Assembly (NCBI GenBank): GCA_039961635.1
Contig: JABRWB010000084.1
Span: forward strand, 1 to 46,625
Origin: a bacterium
GTDB taxonomy: Bacteria > 4484-113 > JAGGVC01
DNA: 46,625 bases
Reading direction: 5' to 3'
The notes under the pieces are model-generated. The model saw only the letters and a program-made list of their open reading frames with translations, was not told where the DNA came from and did not search any database. Below, piece by piece: positions 33,247-40,653 of this stretch. Within the stretch, counting starts at the first letter, position 1. Each line of letters starts with the position of its first letter. The translations under genes and the position numbers were made by a program.

Positions 33247-33382
33247 TTAAGTCAGCACGCCGATCAGGAGATCGGCGGTATATATTTTGATTATATTTAA
33301 CTCAGCACGCCGATCAGGAGATCGGCGGTATATATTTTGATTAGGTTTAAGTCAGCACGCCGATCTGGAAATCGGCGGTATA
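33247..33382 (+). repeat. Tandem array of three 50-bp REP units
   Basis: Three units begin at 33247, 33297 and 33347, a strict 50-bp period. Each has TTAA(G/C)TCAGCACG, a palindrome CGCCGATC...GATCGGCG, then GGTATATATTTTGATT. The first two palindromes (33258-33277, 33308-33327) have 8-bp arms and loop AGGA. The third (33358-33377) is diverged (CTGGAA core, 7-bp arms) and the unit is cut short after GGTATA. No spacers of unrelated sequence are present, so it is not CRISPR. Confidence 0.85.
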
Positions 33383-33413
33383 AGACCAAATGAAATCGCG
33401 GCTTGCCGCTTGC

Positions 33414-36400
33414 TCAGCGAATCTCCTTCAGCAGTTCTCTGACCGCGGCTTCAAGCTGCGGGTCCTGCCCGGCGCGGACGTCGTCGGGATTGTTCTCGAC
33501 AAGGATATCCGGCTGCACCCCGCCGAATCCGCCGGTCCCGCTGACTTCCATGTTCTTCTTGTCGGAATAGAACCAGCCCTCCAGCGGAAGCCGGAATCCC
33601 GTGCCGTCCACAAGCATCCACTCGATCGTTCCGATGACGCTGCCGTTGGTTGGCACGCCTACCAGCTTGCCAAGCCCCAGCGACTTGAACGCCATCGGGA
33701 ATATTTCCGCGTCTGAATACGAGGACCCGTTGATCAGCACGCACATCGGTTTCTTCCAGCTCATCGCCGGCTGGGAATAAAACTGCCCGCCCCTGACCTT
33801 CGCGAATCCGTAGGTCTTCCACATCAGGTAGGACAGCACCTGGTCGTGCGTGTATCCGCCGCCGTTGAACCTGACGTCGATCACGACCGCATCCTTGTCG
33901 TTGTTCAATCCGAACAGATCGGCCTTGAATTTGTCCAGGCTGGGCATGTCCATCCCCTGGATGTGCAAGTAACCGACCTTGCCGTCGGACAGTTTTTCCG
34001 CCATCTGCGCGCGTTGGTGCACCCATTCGAGATAAGAAAGCTGATACCAGCCGAACGATTCCATCGGAATCAGGTGCACGGTTCTCTCTTCGCCGTCCGC
34101 GCTTCTGACGAGCAAGTCCACCTGGTCGCCGGGCGTGTCTTCGAAATATTCGTAAGGATCGCGGGACGAATCCACTTTGTTGCCGTTTACAGAAAGGACG
34201 ATTTCGCCTTCAATTATTTTGCTCTCGTCGCGGTCCGCCGGACCGTCCCGGAGCACGTGCGAGACGCGCAATCCATCGCCCGAATAGTTCGGATCGAAAT
34301 CGAGTCCCACCATGCCCGAATACTCCGGAATCCCCTCGAAACTGGACGAGCCGTATATCCCCAGGTGGCTTCCCTTGATCTCGCCCAGCAGATCGAACAC
34401 GATGTAGTTGAATTCCTCCGGCGTCGCTGCCTGCTCGACCAGCGGCAGGTACTTTTTGTAAATTGCATCCCAGTTCTTCAGTGCGCCGTGCAAGTTCGGA
34501 TCGTAAAACTGCTCTCGCAATAGCCGCCAGCATTCCGTGTACATCTGGCGCAGCTCCGCACGCCGGTCTACCTTCTTCTCAGCAACGAATGGCACGCCGC
34601 CCATGCCGGTTACCTGCGGCCCCATCACCCCAACCCATCCGATGGATCCGCCCGGATCGAGGAAGTAAATCTTGTCGCCGTTCGCGGTAAACTGCATGTC
34701 GCCCATCGGCACTCCGACGCCCATGGGCATAACATCGCCTTCCTCGATGTTTGCCGCGACCAGATCAACGCCGGTTCCGCTCGCGACAAGAAAGTAGACC
34801 CACTTCGAATCCAAACTCACACGCGCAGATACGGCGGATGAATATCCCTGCGCAAGGGGCCTTACACGTTCCCAGATGCGGTCGAAATCTATTTTAATCT
34901 CCGGCACGGTGGGAGATTCGGATTGCGCCTGCTCCCCGCCGCCATCCGCACCGGCCTGCGCGCTTTCTTCTCCGTTCGGAGCAGGCTGCTGACTGCCGGC
35001 CGGTTCCTCGGGATCCAGGATGAATCCTTCGGTGAATTTCTTTTCCTTCTTTTTCAGTTCCAGCAGGTAAATCTCGGATTCCCCGGAGCGCTCGCTTGTG
35101 AAAACGATTCCGCTTCCGTCGGGAACCCAAGTGAATTCGTTTATCCAATCCGGATGTCTGGTAACGTTAACCGGCTTTTCCGAGCCGTCGGTTTTCACCA
35201 GAAACAGGTCGTCCTGGAAACCGTCCAGAAATTTCAAATATGCAACCCATTTATCATCGGGGCTGAATTCGTACCATCCGCTGTACGGCCCCCAGCTAAT
35301 TTCGCCTTCGTCGAGGACGCGGCTCTTGTGGGATTCTATTTCGAGCCAAACAATCTCGCCGACGCCACGCGTATAAACAACCGATTTGCCGTCTCGGCTG
35401 AACTTCGGCCACGAATCGTCCTTCGGACTGTCGGTCAGCCGCGTTTCCGACATGGTGCGCAAATCTGCGATGTACAAGTCCTGCTGGCCGCCGTTCCGGT
35501 CGCTCGCGTAAACCAGCTTGTCGCTGTTCGGATGCCACCAGATCTGCCACTCACGCGCCGGATCCGACGTTACTCGCCTCGATTTTTCGATAATCCTGTC
35601 GGGCTTAGTGCCGGGCGCGAACGCGTCTTCGGTGTAAACGACATAGATGTCGCCGCGCGCGACAAATGCGACGTACTTGCCGTTCGGCGACACCTTGAAT
35701 TCGTCGGTAGTGCGGTAAACGTCCTTGAAAAGCAAATTCTCCTTTTCGTCGGAGCTTATCGTTATCCTAATTTCAGACGCCGGGCCGCCGGCAGGATCCT
35801 GGCGGTAAAGTCTTCCTGCATTCTCGTATACAAGAATGCGCCCGTCCGCGCTGACCGACGGCGAGGTTGCCCCGTCCTCTCCCACATCCGTCACCTTAAC
35901 GGCGTCTCCTCCTCCCAGCGGCATCCTGTATATGTCGAAAACACCGCCCCTGTCGCTGGCGAAATACACGAATCCGCCGCCAACCGCAGGATAATAGTCG
36001 TTTCCGTCGTAATTGGTCAGCCTTTTCGATTTAAGCGACTCTCTGTCGAGCAACCAAAGCTCGTAATTGCCGCTTCCCTTGTAGCCTTTCCTGTACCACT
36101 CCGCTGTCCCCCGCGCGTAAACCACATCGCCTTCTTCCGTATAGCAAGAATAGCTTGTGTCCATATCGTCCAAGGTCAACGGCGCGGCGAGTCCCCCGTG
36201 GTCGGGCACCTCCAACAACTGGAATCCACGCCAGTTGCGGAAGCTGTAAAAAAGCACCTTTCCGCCTTTGCTCCATCCGCTGACGTAATCGTTGGCGTCG
36301 TGGTAGGTCAATCGCACCGGAGCGCCGCCGGCGGCGGGCATCGTGTACACGTCGTAATTGCCGCGGCGGTTGCTGCAAAACGCGATTTTGGTGCCGTCCG

Positions 36401-36632
36401 GCGACCAGACTCCGTTCCGCTCGTACGCCGTGTTGTCGGTCAGCCGCTTCGCCTCCCCCCCCGTTGTCGGGACTGTCCACAGGTCGCCGTTGTAGCTGAA
36501 TAAAACCTTTGTTCCGTCGGGCGACACCTGGGGAAGTCGCGCCCCAAGAACTTCAACTGCACCCGCGTTAAACGGAACAGCCGCAATAAACGCGATAACA
36601 AATGAAGCGACAATTGATCGGAAAAAAGTCAT
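33414..36632 (-). CDS. Tricorn-like S41 protease with beta-propellers and PDZ domain
   Basis: A 1072-residue exported protease. A signal peptide (IVASFVIAFIAAVPFNAGA) is followed by WD40/PD40-type propeller repeats (VSPDGTKVLFSYNGDLW, WSPDGTKIAFCSNRRG, ADGRILVYEN and more) up to about 540, an acidic Pro/Gln/Glu-rich linker, a second propeller part, a PDZ domain near 770-860 (DGPADRDESKIIEGEIVLSVNG) and the S41 peptidase domain near 870-1060. The nucleophile is probably S973 in SSYSDAEIFP. Its full length and order match bacterial tricorn homologues that trim peptides made by other proteases. ATG 36630-36632 has GGAAGTG ahead and begins the signal sequence. The signal peptide places this one outside the cytoplasm. 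Confidence 0.88.
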   Translation of the reverse strand: MTFFRSIVASFVIAFIAAVPFNAGAVEVLGARLPQVSPDGTKVLFSYNGDLWTVPTTGGEAKRLTDNTAYERNGVWSPDGTKIAFCSNRRGNYDVYTMPAAGGAPVRLTYHDANDYVSGWSKGGKVLFYSFRNWRGFQLLEVPDHGGLAAPLTLDDMDTSYSCYTEEGDVVYARGTAEWYRKGYKGSGNYELWLLDRESLKSKRLTNYDGNDYYPAVGGGFVYFASDRGGVFDIYRMPLGGGDAVKVTDVGEDGATSPSVSADGRILVYENAGRLYRQDPAGGPASEIRITISSDEKENLLFKDVYRTTDEFKVSPNGKYVAFVARGDIYVVYTEDAFAPGTKPDRIIEKSRRVTSDPAREWQIWWHPNSDKLVYASDRNGGQQDLYIADLRTMSETRLTDSPKDDSWPKFSRDGKSVVYTRGVGEIVWLEIESHKSRVLDEGEISWGPYSGWYEFSPDDKWVAYLKFLDGFQDDLFLVKTDGSEKPVNVTRHPDWINEFTWVPDGSGIVFTSERSGESEIYLLELKKKEKKFTEGFILDPEEPAGSQQPAPNGEESAQAGADGGGEQAQSESPTVPEIKIDFDRIWERVRPLAQGYSSAVSARVSLDSKWVYFLVASGTGVDLVAANIEEGDVMPMGVGVPMGDMQFTANGDKIYFLDPGGSIGWVGVMGPQVTGMGGVPFVAEKKVDRRAELRQMYTECWRLLREQFYDPNLHGALKNWDAIYKKYLPLVEQAATPEEFNYIVFDLLGEIKGSHLGIYGSSSFEGIPEYSGMVGLDFDPNYSGDGLRVSHVLRDGPADRDESKIIEGEIVLSVNGNKVDSSRDPYEYFEDTPGDQVDLLVRSADGEERTVHLIPMESFGWYQLSYLEWVHQRAQMAEKLSDGKVGYLHIQGMDMPSLDKFKADLFGLNNDKDAVVIDVRFNGGGYTHDQVLSYLMWKTYGFAKVRGGQFYSQPAMSWKKPMCVLINGSSYSDAEIFPMAFKSLGLGKLVGVPTNGSVIGTIEWMLVDGTGFRLPLEGWFYSDKKNMEVSGTGGFGGVQPDILVENNPDDVRAGQDPQLEAAVRELLKEIR

Positions 36633-36741
36633 TTCAACACTTCCAGTAAAATTCAATGACCATCAAAGCATTTACATGCGGAACAAGAAAATCAAGTCAA
36701 TTCTGATGGCCCGGCTAAAGCAAGGTAAAGCGGAATCGAGC

Positions 36742-37890
36742 CTAGCCTTTTGATTCTGCGCCGGAATCTTTCGACTTAGAACCGCCGAACAGGTTGCCGA
36801 CAAAGGACAAGCCCAGCTGGTACTCGGTCGCGGACAAGTCGCTGTCGCTGTCGCTGTGCAAGCCGTAGCCCGCGGTTACCTCCAGCCAGGGCGTCACCAT
36901 GTAGCATAGACCAACGTTTACATGCGTCACGCGCGTAGCTGAAAAACTCGTTTGTCGGAAGTTGTAGATGTCTAGAGAGCCGTCGAGGTACATCCTAAGC
37001 TTATCTCTTTCGGGCAGGATGTCGTAATCGAGTCCGGCCCCGAGCGTGTTCATCGTACCGGATAACAGATCGCCGGTGAAACGGCCGGTGGAAAAATATG
37101 TGTGAGTCGCGAGCTGCGGATTCAAATATGCGGAATAAGACAGATAGCCCGTAAGCATCCGCAGGTCGTCGTCGTTGTCCTCACGCGACAGCGTTGAATC
37201 TTGGTGGCTCACTCCGACGGTGAACGCGTTCGGAAGCTTGTCCGCGGGGATCGGGCCCGGCTCCGGCCGCGGCGAACCCGACAGGTTTATTCTTACGTCG
37301 GTCTCCCAAAGATCCGCGGTGATGGTGTCGTCCCAGAACGGCACAACTATCGCCCTTCCGTTGTTTGTGTCGTTCTGCCACAGGCGAAGGCTGACCTGTA
37401 CCTTGTCGGTCAGTCCGTAGTCAAGTTTGAATCCGGACGACTCGATGCTTCCCTGGCTGGCGATGCTGTCCTCCTCGAACGAGCGGCGCAAATAGGAGAA
37501 CGAAAGCCATTTTTCAGGCAGTAGAAAAGCCTCCGGAATGCCGCGCCTGGACGGATGCGTGAACGCAAGCGGCGGTGGCGGAATCTTTGCGACCTCGGCT
37601 TCCTCCAACACGGCCGCGACCGGCTCTTCTGCCGCGGTTTCCTCCGCCGGGATTTCCTGGGCGGGCTGCGCATTTTCCGCTGGCGGTTCTTCGGGCTGCG
37701 CCTGCTCTTGCTCCGGAGGCGCGGATTCCCCTTCTTCGCCTTCCTGCGCGAATGCAGGATTTCCACCCATCAAAGCGCGAATCTGCCCCGCCTCGGTGAC
37801 AAACTCGATACCGAGAGCCGAAAATAAAAGCACAGATAAAACGCAAAGGGCGAGCCGGACGCACGGTTCCATCCGCCTTCGAGACATCAT
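36742..37890 (-). CDS. Probable outer-membrane beta-barrel protein with Pro/Glu-rich N-terminal linker
   Basis: A 382-residue exported protein. A signal peptide (ALCVLSVLLFSALG) is followed by a low-complexity linker of Glu, Pro, Gln and Ala (about 60-115) and then a barrel-like domain with alternating strands: SSGFKLDYGLTDKVQVSLRLW, LGAGLDYDILPERDKLRMYLDGSLD, VNVGLCYMVTPWLEVTAGYG and the C-terminal YQLGLSFVGNLFGG. About ten strands can be guessed. It may be a porin-like or surface protein; no homologue name is claimed. ATG 37888-37890 has GGAG 6 nt ahead. The promoter -10 overlaps that of the divergent gene at 37940. Confidence 0.65.
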   Translation of the reverse strand: MMSRRRMEPCVRLALCVLSVLLFSALGIEFVTEAGQIRALMGGNPAFAQEGEEGESAPPEQEQAQPEEPPAENAQPAQEIPAEETAAEEPVAAVLEEAEVAKIPPPPLAFTHPSRRGIPEAFLLPEKWLSFSYLRRSFEEDSIASQGSIESSGFKLDYGLTDKVQVSLRLWQNDTNNGRAIVVPFWDDTITADLWETDVRINLSGSPRPEPGPIPADKLPNAFTVGVSHQDSTLSREDNDDDLRMLTGYLSYSAYLNPQLATHTYFSTGRFTGDLLSGTMNTLGAGLDYDILPERDKLRMYLDGSLDIYNFRQTSFSATRVTHVNVGLCYMVTPWLEVTAGYGLHSDSDSDLSATEYQLGLSFVGNLFGGSKSKDSGAESKG

Positions 37891-37918
37891 TGGCCGCTCC
37901 GGGAAATGAAGGTGGGCG

Positions 37919-37927
37919 ATTATATCA
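37919..37927 (-). promoter_or_regulatory. Overlapping divergent -10 boxes
   Basis: On the minus strand TGATATAAT is an extended -10 (TG-n-TATAAT) for the beta-barrel gene, with a leader of about 20 nt. On the plus strand the same bases read TATATC (37921-37926), a -10 for the gene at 37940 with a leader of about 7 nt. RNA polymerase cannot use both at once. Confidence 0.5.
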
Positions 37928-37939
37928 AAAGAGGGTAAA

Positions 37940-38317
37940 ATGGCTTTGTTGACCGAATACATCCTGTCATCGGAAGATTTTTCCAAGCCGCGCGGCCGGG
38001 ATTACGGCATCGAAAATCCGAGGCTTGTCCTGTTCGGCCCGGCTCCCGACCGCGCCGTCCGGCTGACAGTGCTCGAATCACCCGAAAGCCTGGTTGAAGC
38101 GGAAATAAGGGCTGGCTGGCTGGGCGCGAACGAAATTACTTGTTTCGTCACCAACAACACTTCCTGGATAGTCGGCGCTATGCCCGTTTCGGAACTAATG
38201 CGACCCAGAATTTTGGTTCCGGAAGACAGGCTTGAAGAAGCACGTGAGCTGTTGGAAGTGCTCGAGGCGGGGGGCAATCTTTCCCTCGCAGAGGCGGAAT
38301 ACTTGAACGAGGAGTAA
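37940..38317 (+). CDS. DUF2007-like small protein
   Basis: A 125-residue soluble protein. A ferredoxin-like alpha/beta pattern with LVEAEIRAGWLGANEITCFVTN and MRPRILVPEDRLEEARELLEVLE resembles DUF2007 (proposed signal-transducing protein), which usually has an aligned VPEEDAEEAREIL-type stretch. Residues 1-40 (LTEYILSSEDFSKPRG) are extra. Function unknown. The ATG follows GAGGG by 4 nt and the leader is very short. The GH114-like lipoprotein gene starts 4 nt after its stop, so both genes are probably translated from one messenger. Confidence 0.6.
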   Translation: MALLTEYILSSEDFSKPRGRDYGIENPRLVLFGPAPDRAVRLTVLESPESLVEAEIRAGWLGANEITCFVTNNTSWIVGAMPVSELMRPRILVPEDRLEEARELLEVLEAGGNLSLAEAEYLNEE

Positions 38318-38321
38318 TCCA

Positions 38322-39383
38322 GTGAGAAACTCATTGAAAAAGTCGCTCGTTGAAATCCCAGGCCTTGCGGCCTCGTTCGCCGCGGCGTTGTTTGTGCTGA
38401 TTTCGTGCGGAGGTGGCGGAGGAAAGCCGCCGGACGACTGGCCGCCGATAAATCCTCCTCCCCAACCCGGCCCCGCGGATTTGCGAAAGGAAAGGATGGA
38501 CGCGGTTCAATCCTGGGGATACGTTTTGCAGTTCGGCGAGGACGCGACTCTTGAAGCGCTTGCGGCAACCTCGTTCGACCTGCTTGTGATTGACTACAGC
38601 GCGGACGGCGGCGACGATGGAGCGTTCTCCGCGGACGATATTGCGACGCTAAAGTCAGGCAAGGCAAACAGGATCGTACTTGCTTATTTAAGCATCGGCG
38701 AAGCAGAAGACTACCGCTGGTACTTCGATCCCGCGTGGGTGGACGAAGACGGGATGCCGCGGCTTTCCGCACCAGATTGGCTGGGTCCGACAAATCCTGA
38801 TTGGCCCGGCAATTACAAGGTGCGCTATTGGGACGGCGACTGGCAGGCGCTTCTTATGGGTGACGGCGGCGGCGAAGGATACCTGGATCGGATAGCGGTT
38901 GCGGGATTCGACGGCGTGTACCTTGACATAGTTGACGCCTACGAATACTGGGGGCCGGACGGAGACGCATACGAACGCGACGACGCTGCGTTCCTGATGG
39001 CGCAGCTCGTTGCGCGGATTGCCCAGCGCGGCAGGCAACTTCGGGGCAATTCGTTCCTGGTCGTGCCCCAAAATGCGACGCATCTTTACGCGGAGCTTGA
39101 GACGCGATATCGTGACGAATACTTGGAAGCGATTGACGGAATCGGCGTGGAGGACGTTTTCTTTTTCGGAGAGCTGGACATGGACAACCCGCTTAACGTC
39201 CAAAATGACATCCTGGCAGACCTGCGCGCGCTAAGGCAGGCAGGCGAGAGAATCCTGTCCGTGGAATACCTGTCGAATCCAACGCTTCTTAACGCGTATT
39301 TCCCGCTTGCTCGTGCCGAAGGATTCGTCCCGCTTGCGGCCGGACGGGAGCTGGACGCCATCCCCTCGCCCCCGCCTTCGTAA
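38322..39383 (+). CDS. GH114-like lipoprotein (endo-alpha-1,4-polygalactosaminidase family)
   Basis: A 353-residue lipoprotein. Signal and lipobox (LFVLISC, then five Gly) end near residue 29, followed by a Pro-rich linker. The remainder is a TIM barrel of the TM1410/GH114 kind: SWGYVLQFG, FDLLVIDYSADGG, NRIVLAYLSIGEAEDYRWYF, FDGVYLDIVDAYEYW, FLVVPQNA and ILSVEYLS match the family's conserved strands, with acidic residues at the strand ends (D in VIDY, D in YLDIVD). Family members cleave polygalactosamine-type exopolysaccharides such as Pel. GTG 38322 has GAGGAG in front, 7 nt away. It may process surface sugar made by neighbours such as the GT2 enzyme; this link is inference. Confidence 0.78.
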   Translation: MRNSLKKSLVEIPGLAASFAAALFVLISCGGGGGKPPDDWPPINPPPQPGPADLRKERMDAVQSWGYVLQFGEDATLEALAATSFDLLVIDYSADGGDDGAFSADDIATLKSGKANRIVLAYLSIGEAEDYRWYFDPAWVDEDGMPRLSAPDWLGPTNPDWPGNYKVRYWDGDWQALLMGDGGGEGYLDRIAVAGFDGVYLDIVDAYEYWGPDGDAYERDDAAFLMAQLVARIAQRGRQLRGNSFLVVPQNATHLYAELETRYRDEYLEAIDGIGVEDVFFFGELDMDNPLNVQNDILADLRALRQAGERILSVEYLSNPTLLNAYFPLARAEGFVPLAAGRELDAIPSPPPS

Positions 39384-39385
39384 TC

Positions 39386-39394
39386 TGATACAAT
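39386..39394 (+). promoter_or_regulatory. Extended -10 promoter of the NYN-nuclease gene
   Basis: TGATACAAT is TG-n-TACAAT, starting 3 nt after the stop codon of the upstream gene. The leader is about 24 nt and has AAGGGG before ATG 39424. Confidence 0.55.
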
Positions 39395-39423
39395 TGTTCC
39401 GAGACCTTCTCAAGGGGTGCGTG

Positions 39424-40344
39424 ATGGAACATACCTTTCCTGAAAAAGACATTGCCGTCGCAGCCAAGCTGATTGGAAAGCTCGCCGCGGCCCAAGCCGA
39501 ATTCGGACGCATCAAAGAGGATTTCGAAAACGTCAGCGCGGAATACATCGCAGCCAAGAAGAAAACCGAGGTTCGCGGCGCGTACATCGATGTTCTCGCT
39601 GAAATCGCGCAGGAAATTGGGGAAGAGATCGACCCGCACGAGAATGAATCCTTGGGAGAGCTTGAAAGCCGCATGGAGAAATCTCGTGAGGTCCATGATG
39701 CCCTTCAAAAGGAAATCTCACGCTTGACCGAGCTCGCGGACAAATTGAAGTCCAATTCGCCCGAACTATACGAGCTTGCCGCATCATACGGCAAAGGGGA
39801 AGAATCGCCGCAGAAACCAAAGAAAGAGGCGCCAGCTCCGGAGCCCGCGGCGCCGCGCCCGCAGGTCGACCGCAATCCGGCAAAGCTCAAGGAAGTGTTC
39901 GAACTCGACCGGCTGAAGGCCAACCGCCAGCTAAAGAAAAGGGGCAACGTTTCCCCCACTCTCGTTTTCGACGCGTTCAACGTTATCCAGCTTGTAAAGC
40001 GCTACCAACCCAACGCGTTCCGCTCACTCGACGAATGCCGCGACGTGCTGGTTTGCGACCTCGATTATCTCGCGGGCCAGCTCGGCATCCCGATTTCCGT
40101 CGTTTTCGACACGGCATACGCGACGCAGGAGAAAATCGAAAACGAACTTAAAATACTCGCTTCGAACAGCCGCACCAGCCCGGACAAATCCGCCGGCGAC
40201 CGTCAGATCATCAGGCTGCTGGAGGAAGCGCAGCTTGAGCGCAAGCCGATGGTTTTGGTTACGAACGACGCTTCGCTTACGCGCGACGCGCATCCAACCG
40301 GCGCGATCCTCTTGACACTGCAGGAAGTGTTCCGGGACGCGTAA
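39424..40344 (+). CDS. Coiled-coil protein with C-terminal NYN/YacP-like RNase domain
   Basis: A 306-residue protein. Residues 1-115 are a charged coiled coil, 115-150 a Lys/Pro/Ala-rich linker, and 178-306 a PIN-like NYN domain of YacP/Rae1 type. The acidic metal residues are visible: D183 in LVFDAFNVI, D259 in AGDRQIIRLL and D282 in LVTNDASLT, with a VVFD strand in between. Such domains cut RNA; YacP relatives act on ribosome-bound messenger or rRNA. The coiled-coil fusion is not the usual single-domain YacP (about 170 residues). ATG 39424 follows AAGGGG; GTG 39421 is an alternative. Confidence 0.7.
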   Translation: MEHTFPEKDIAVAAKLIGKLAAAQAEFGRIKEDFENVSAEYIAAKKKTEVRGAYIDVLAEIAQEIGEEIDPHENESLGELESRMEKSREVHDALQKEISRLTELADKLKSNSPELYELAASYGKGEESPQKPKKEAPAPEPAAPRPQVDRNPAKLKEVFELDRLKANRQLKKRGNVSPTLVFDAFNVIQLVKRYQPNAFRSLDECRDVLVCDLDYLAGQLGIPISVVFDTAYATQEKIENELKILASNSRTSPDKSAGDRQIIRLLEEAQLERKPMVLVTNDASLTRDAHPTGAILLTLQEVFRDA

Positions 40345-40383
40345 TTCATTGCATTCGCTGAACGTGGTGCAGTTCCGAATATT

Positions 40384-40557
40384 CTAAACCTGGCATTGAA
40401 AGGCGTTACTTCGCCGTTTTTCCCGCGCGGCCTCGGACTTGAGCTTCACAATCCATTCATGAAACTCTTCGGAGCGCTTCCGCCAGTAAACGGCTCTCTC
40501 TACGTAGGACAACGCCATTAGCTTTTCGCGCAACTGTGCCGCTCCGCGGCGCTTCAT
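40384..40557 (-). CDS. Possible small protein, 57 residues
   Basis: A 57-codon frame in the 309-nt gap between the NYN gene and the cPGS-like gene. It is basic and helical (LREKLMALSYVERAVYWRKRSEE then EFHEWIVKLKSEA), with one Cys near the end. A GGAATGCGTGAG stretch precedes the ATG but is a weak ribosome-binding site. The charge pattern looks protein-like, not random; no family is recognised. The rest of the gap (40558-40653) shows nothing I can name. Confidence 0.35.
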   Translation of the reverse strand: MKRRGAAQLREKLMALSYVERAVYWRKRSEEFHEWIVKLKSEAAREKRRSNAFQCQV

Positions 40558-40653
40558 TCTCACGCATTCCGCTTTTTCTTATTTCTTAGCGCGTCACCGC
40601 CGACCTTCGCTGACAAATAGAAACTCTACCCGGTGCTGGGCCGGGGAAATTCC

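Noticed and set aside
33247-33382. CRISPR array at the 50-bp repeats
   Set aside because: Units are directly abutting without unique spacers, the palindromes are REP-type, and no cas genes are near.
34923-36503. Plus-strand frame of about 526 codons inside the tricorn-like gene
   Set aside because: Antisense shadow of the propeller repeats; no start signal and no domain.
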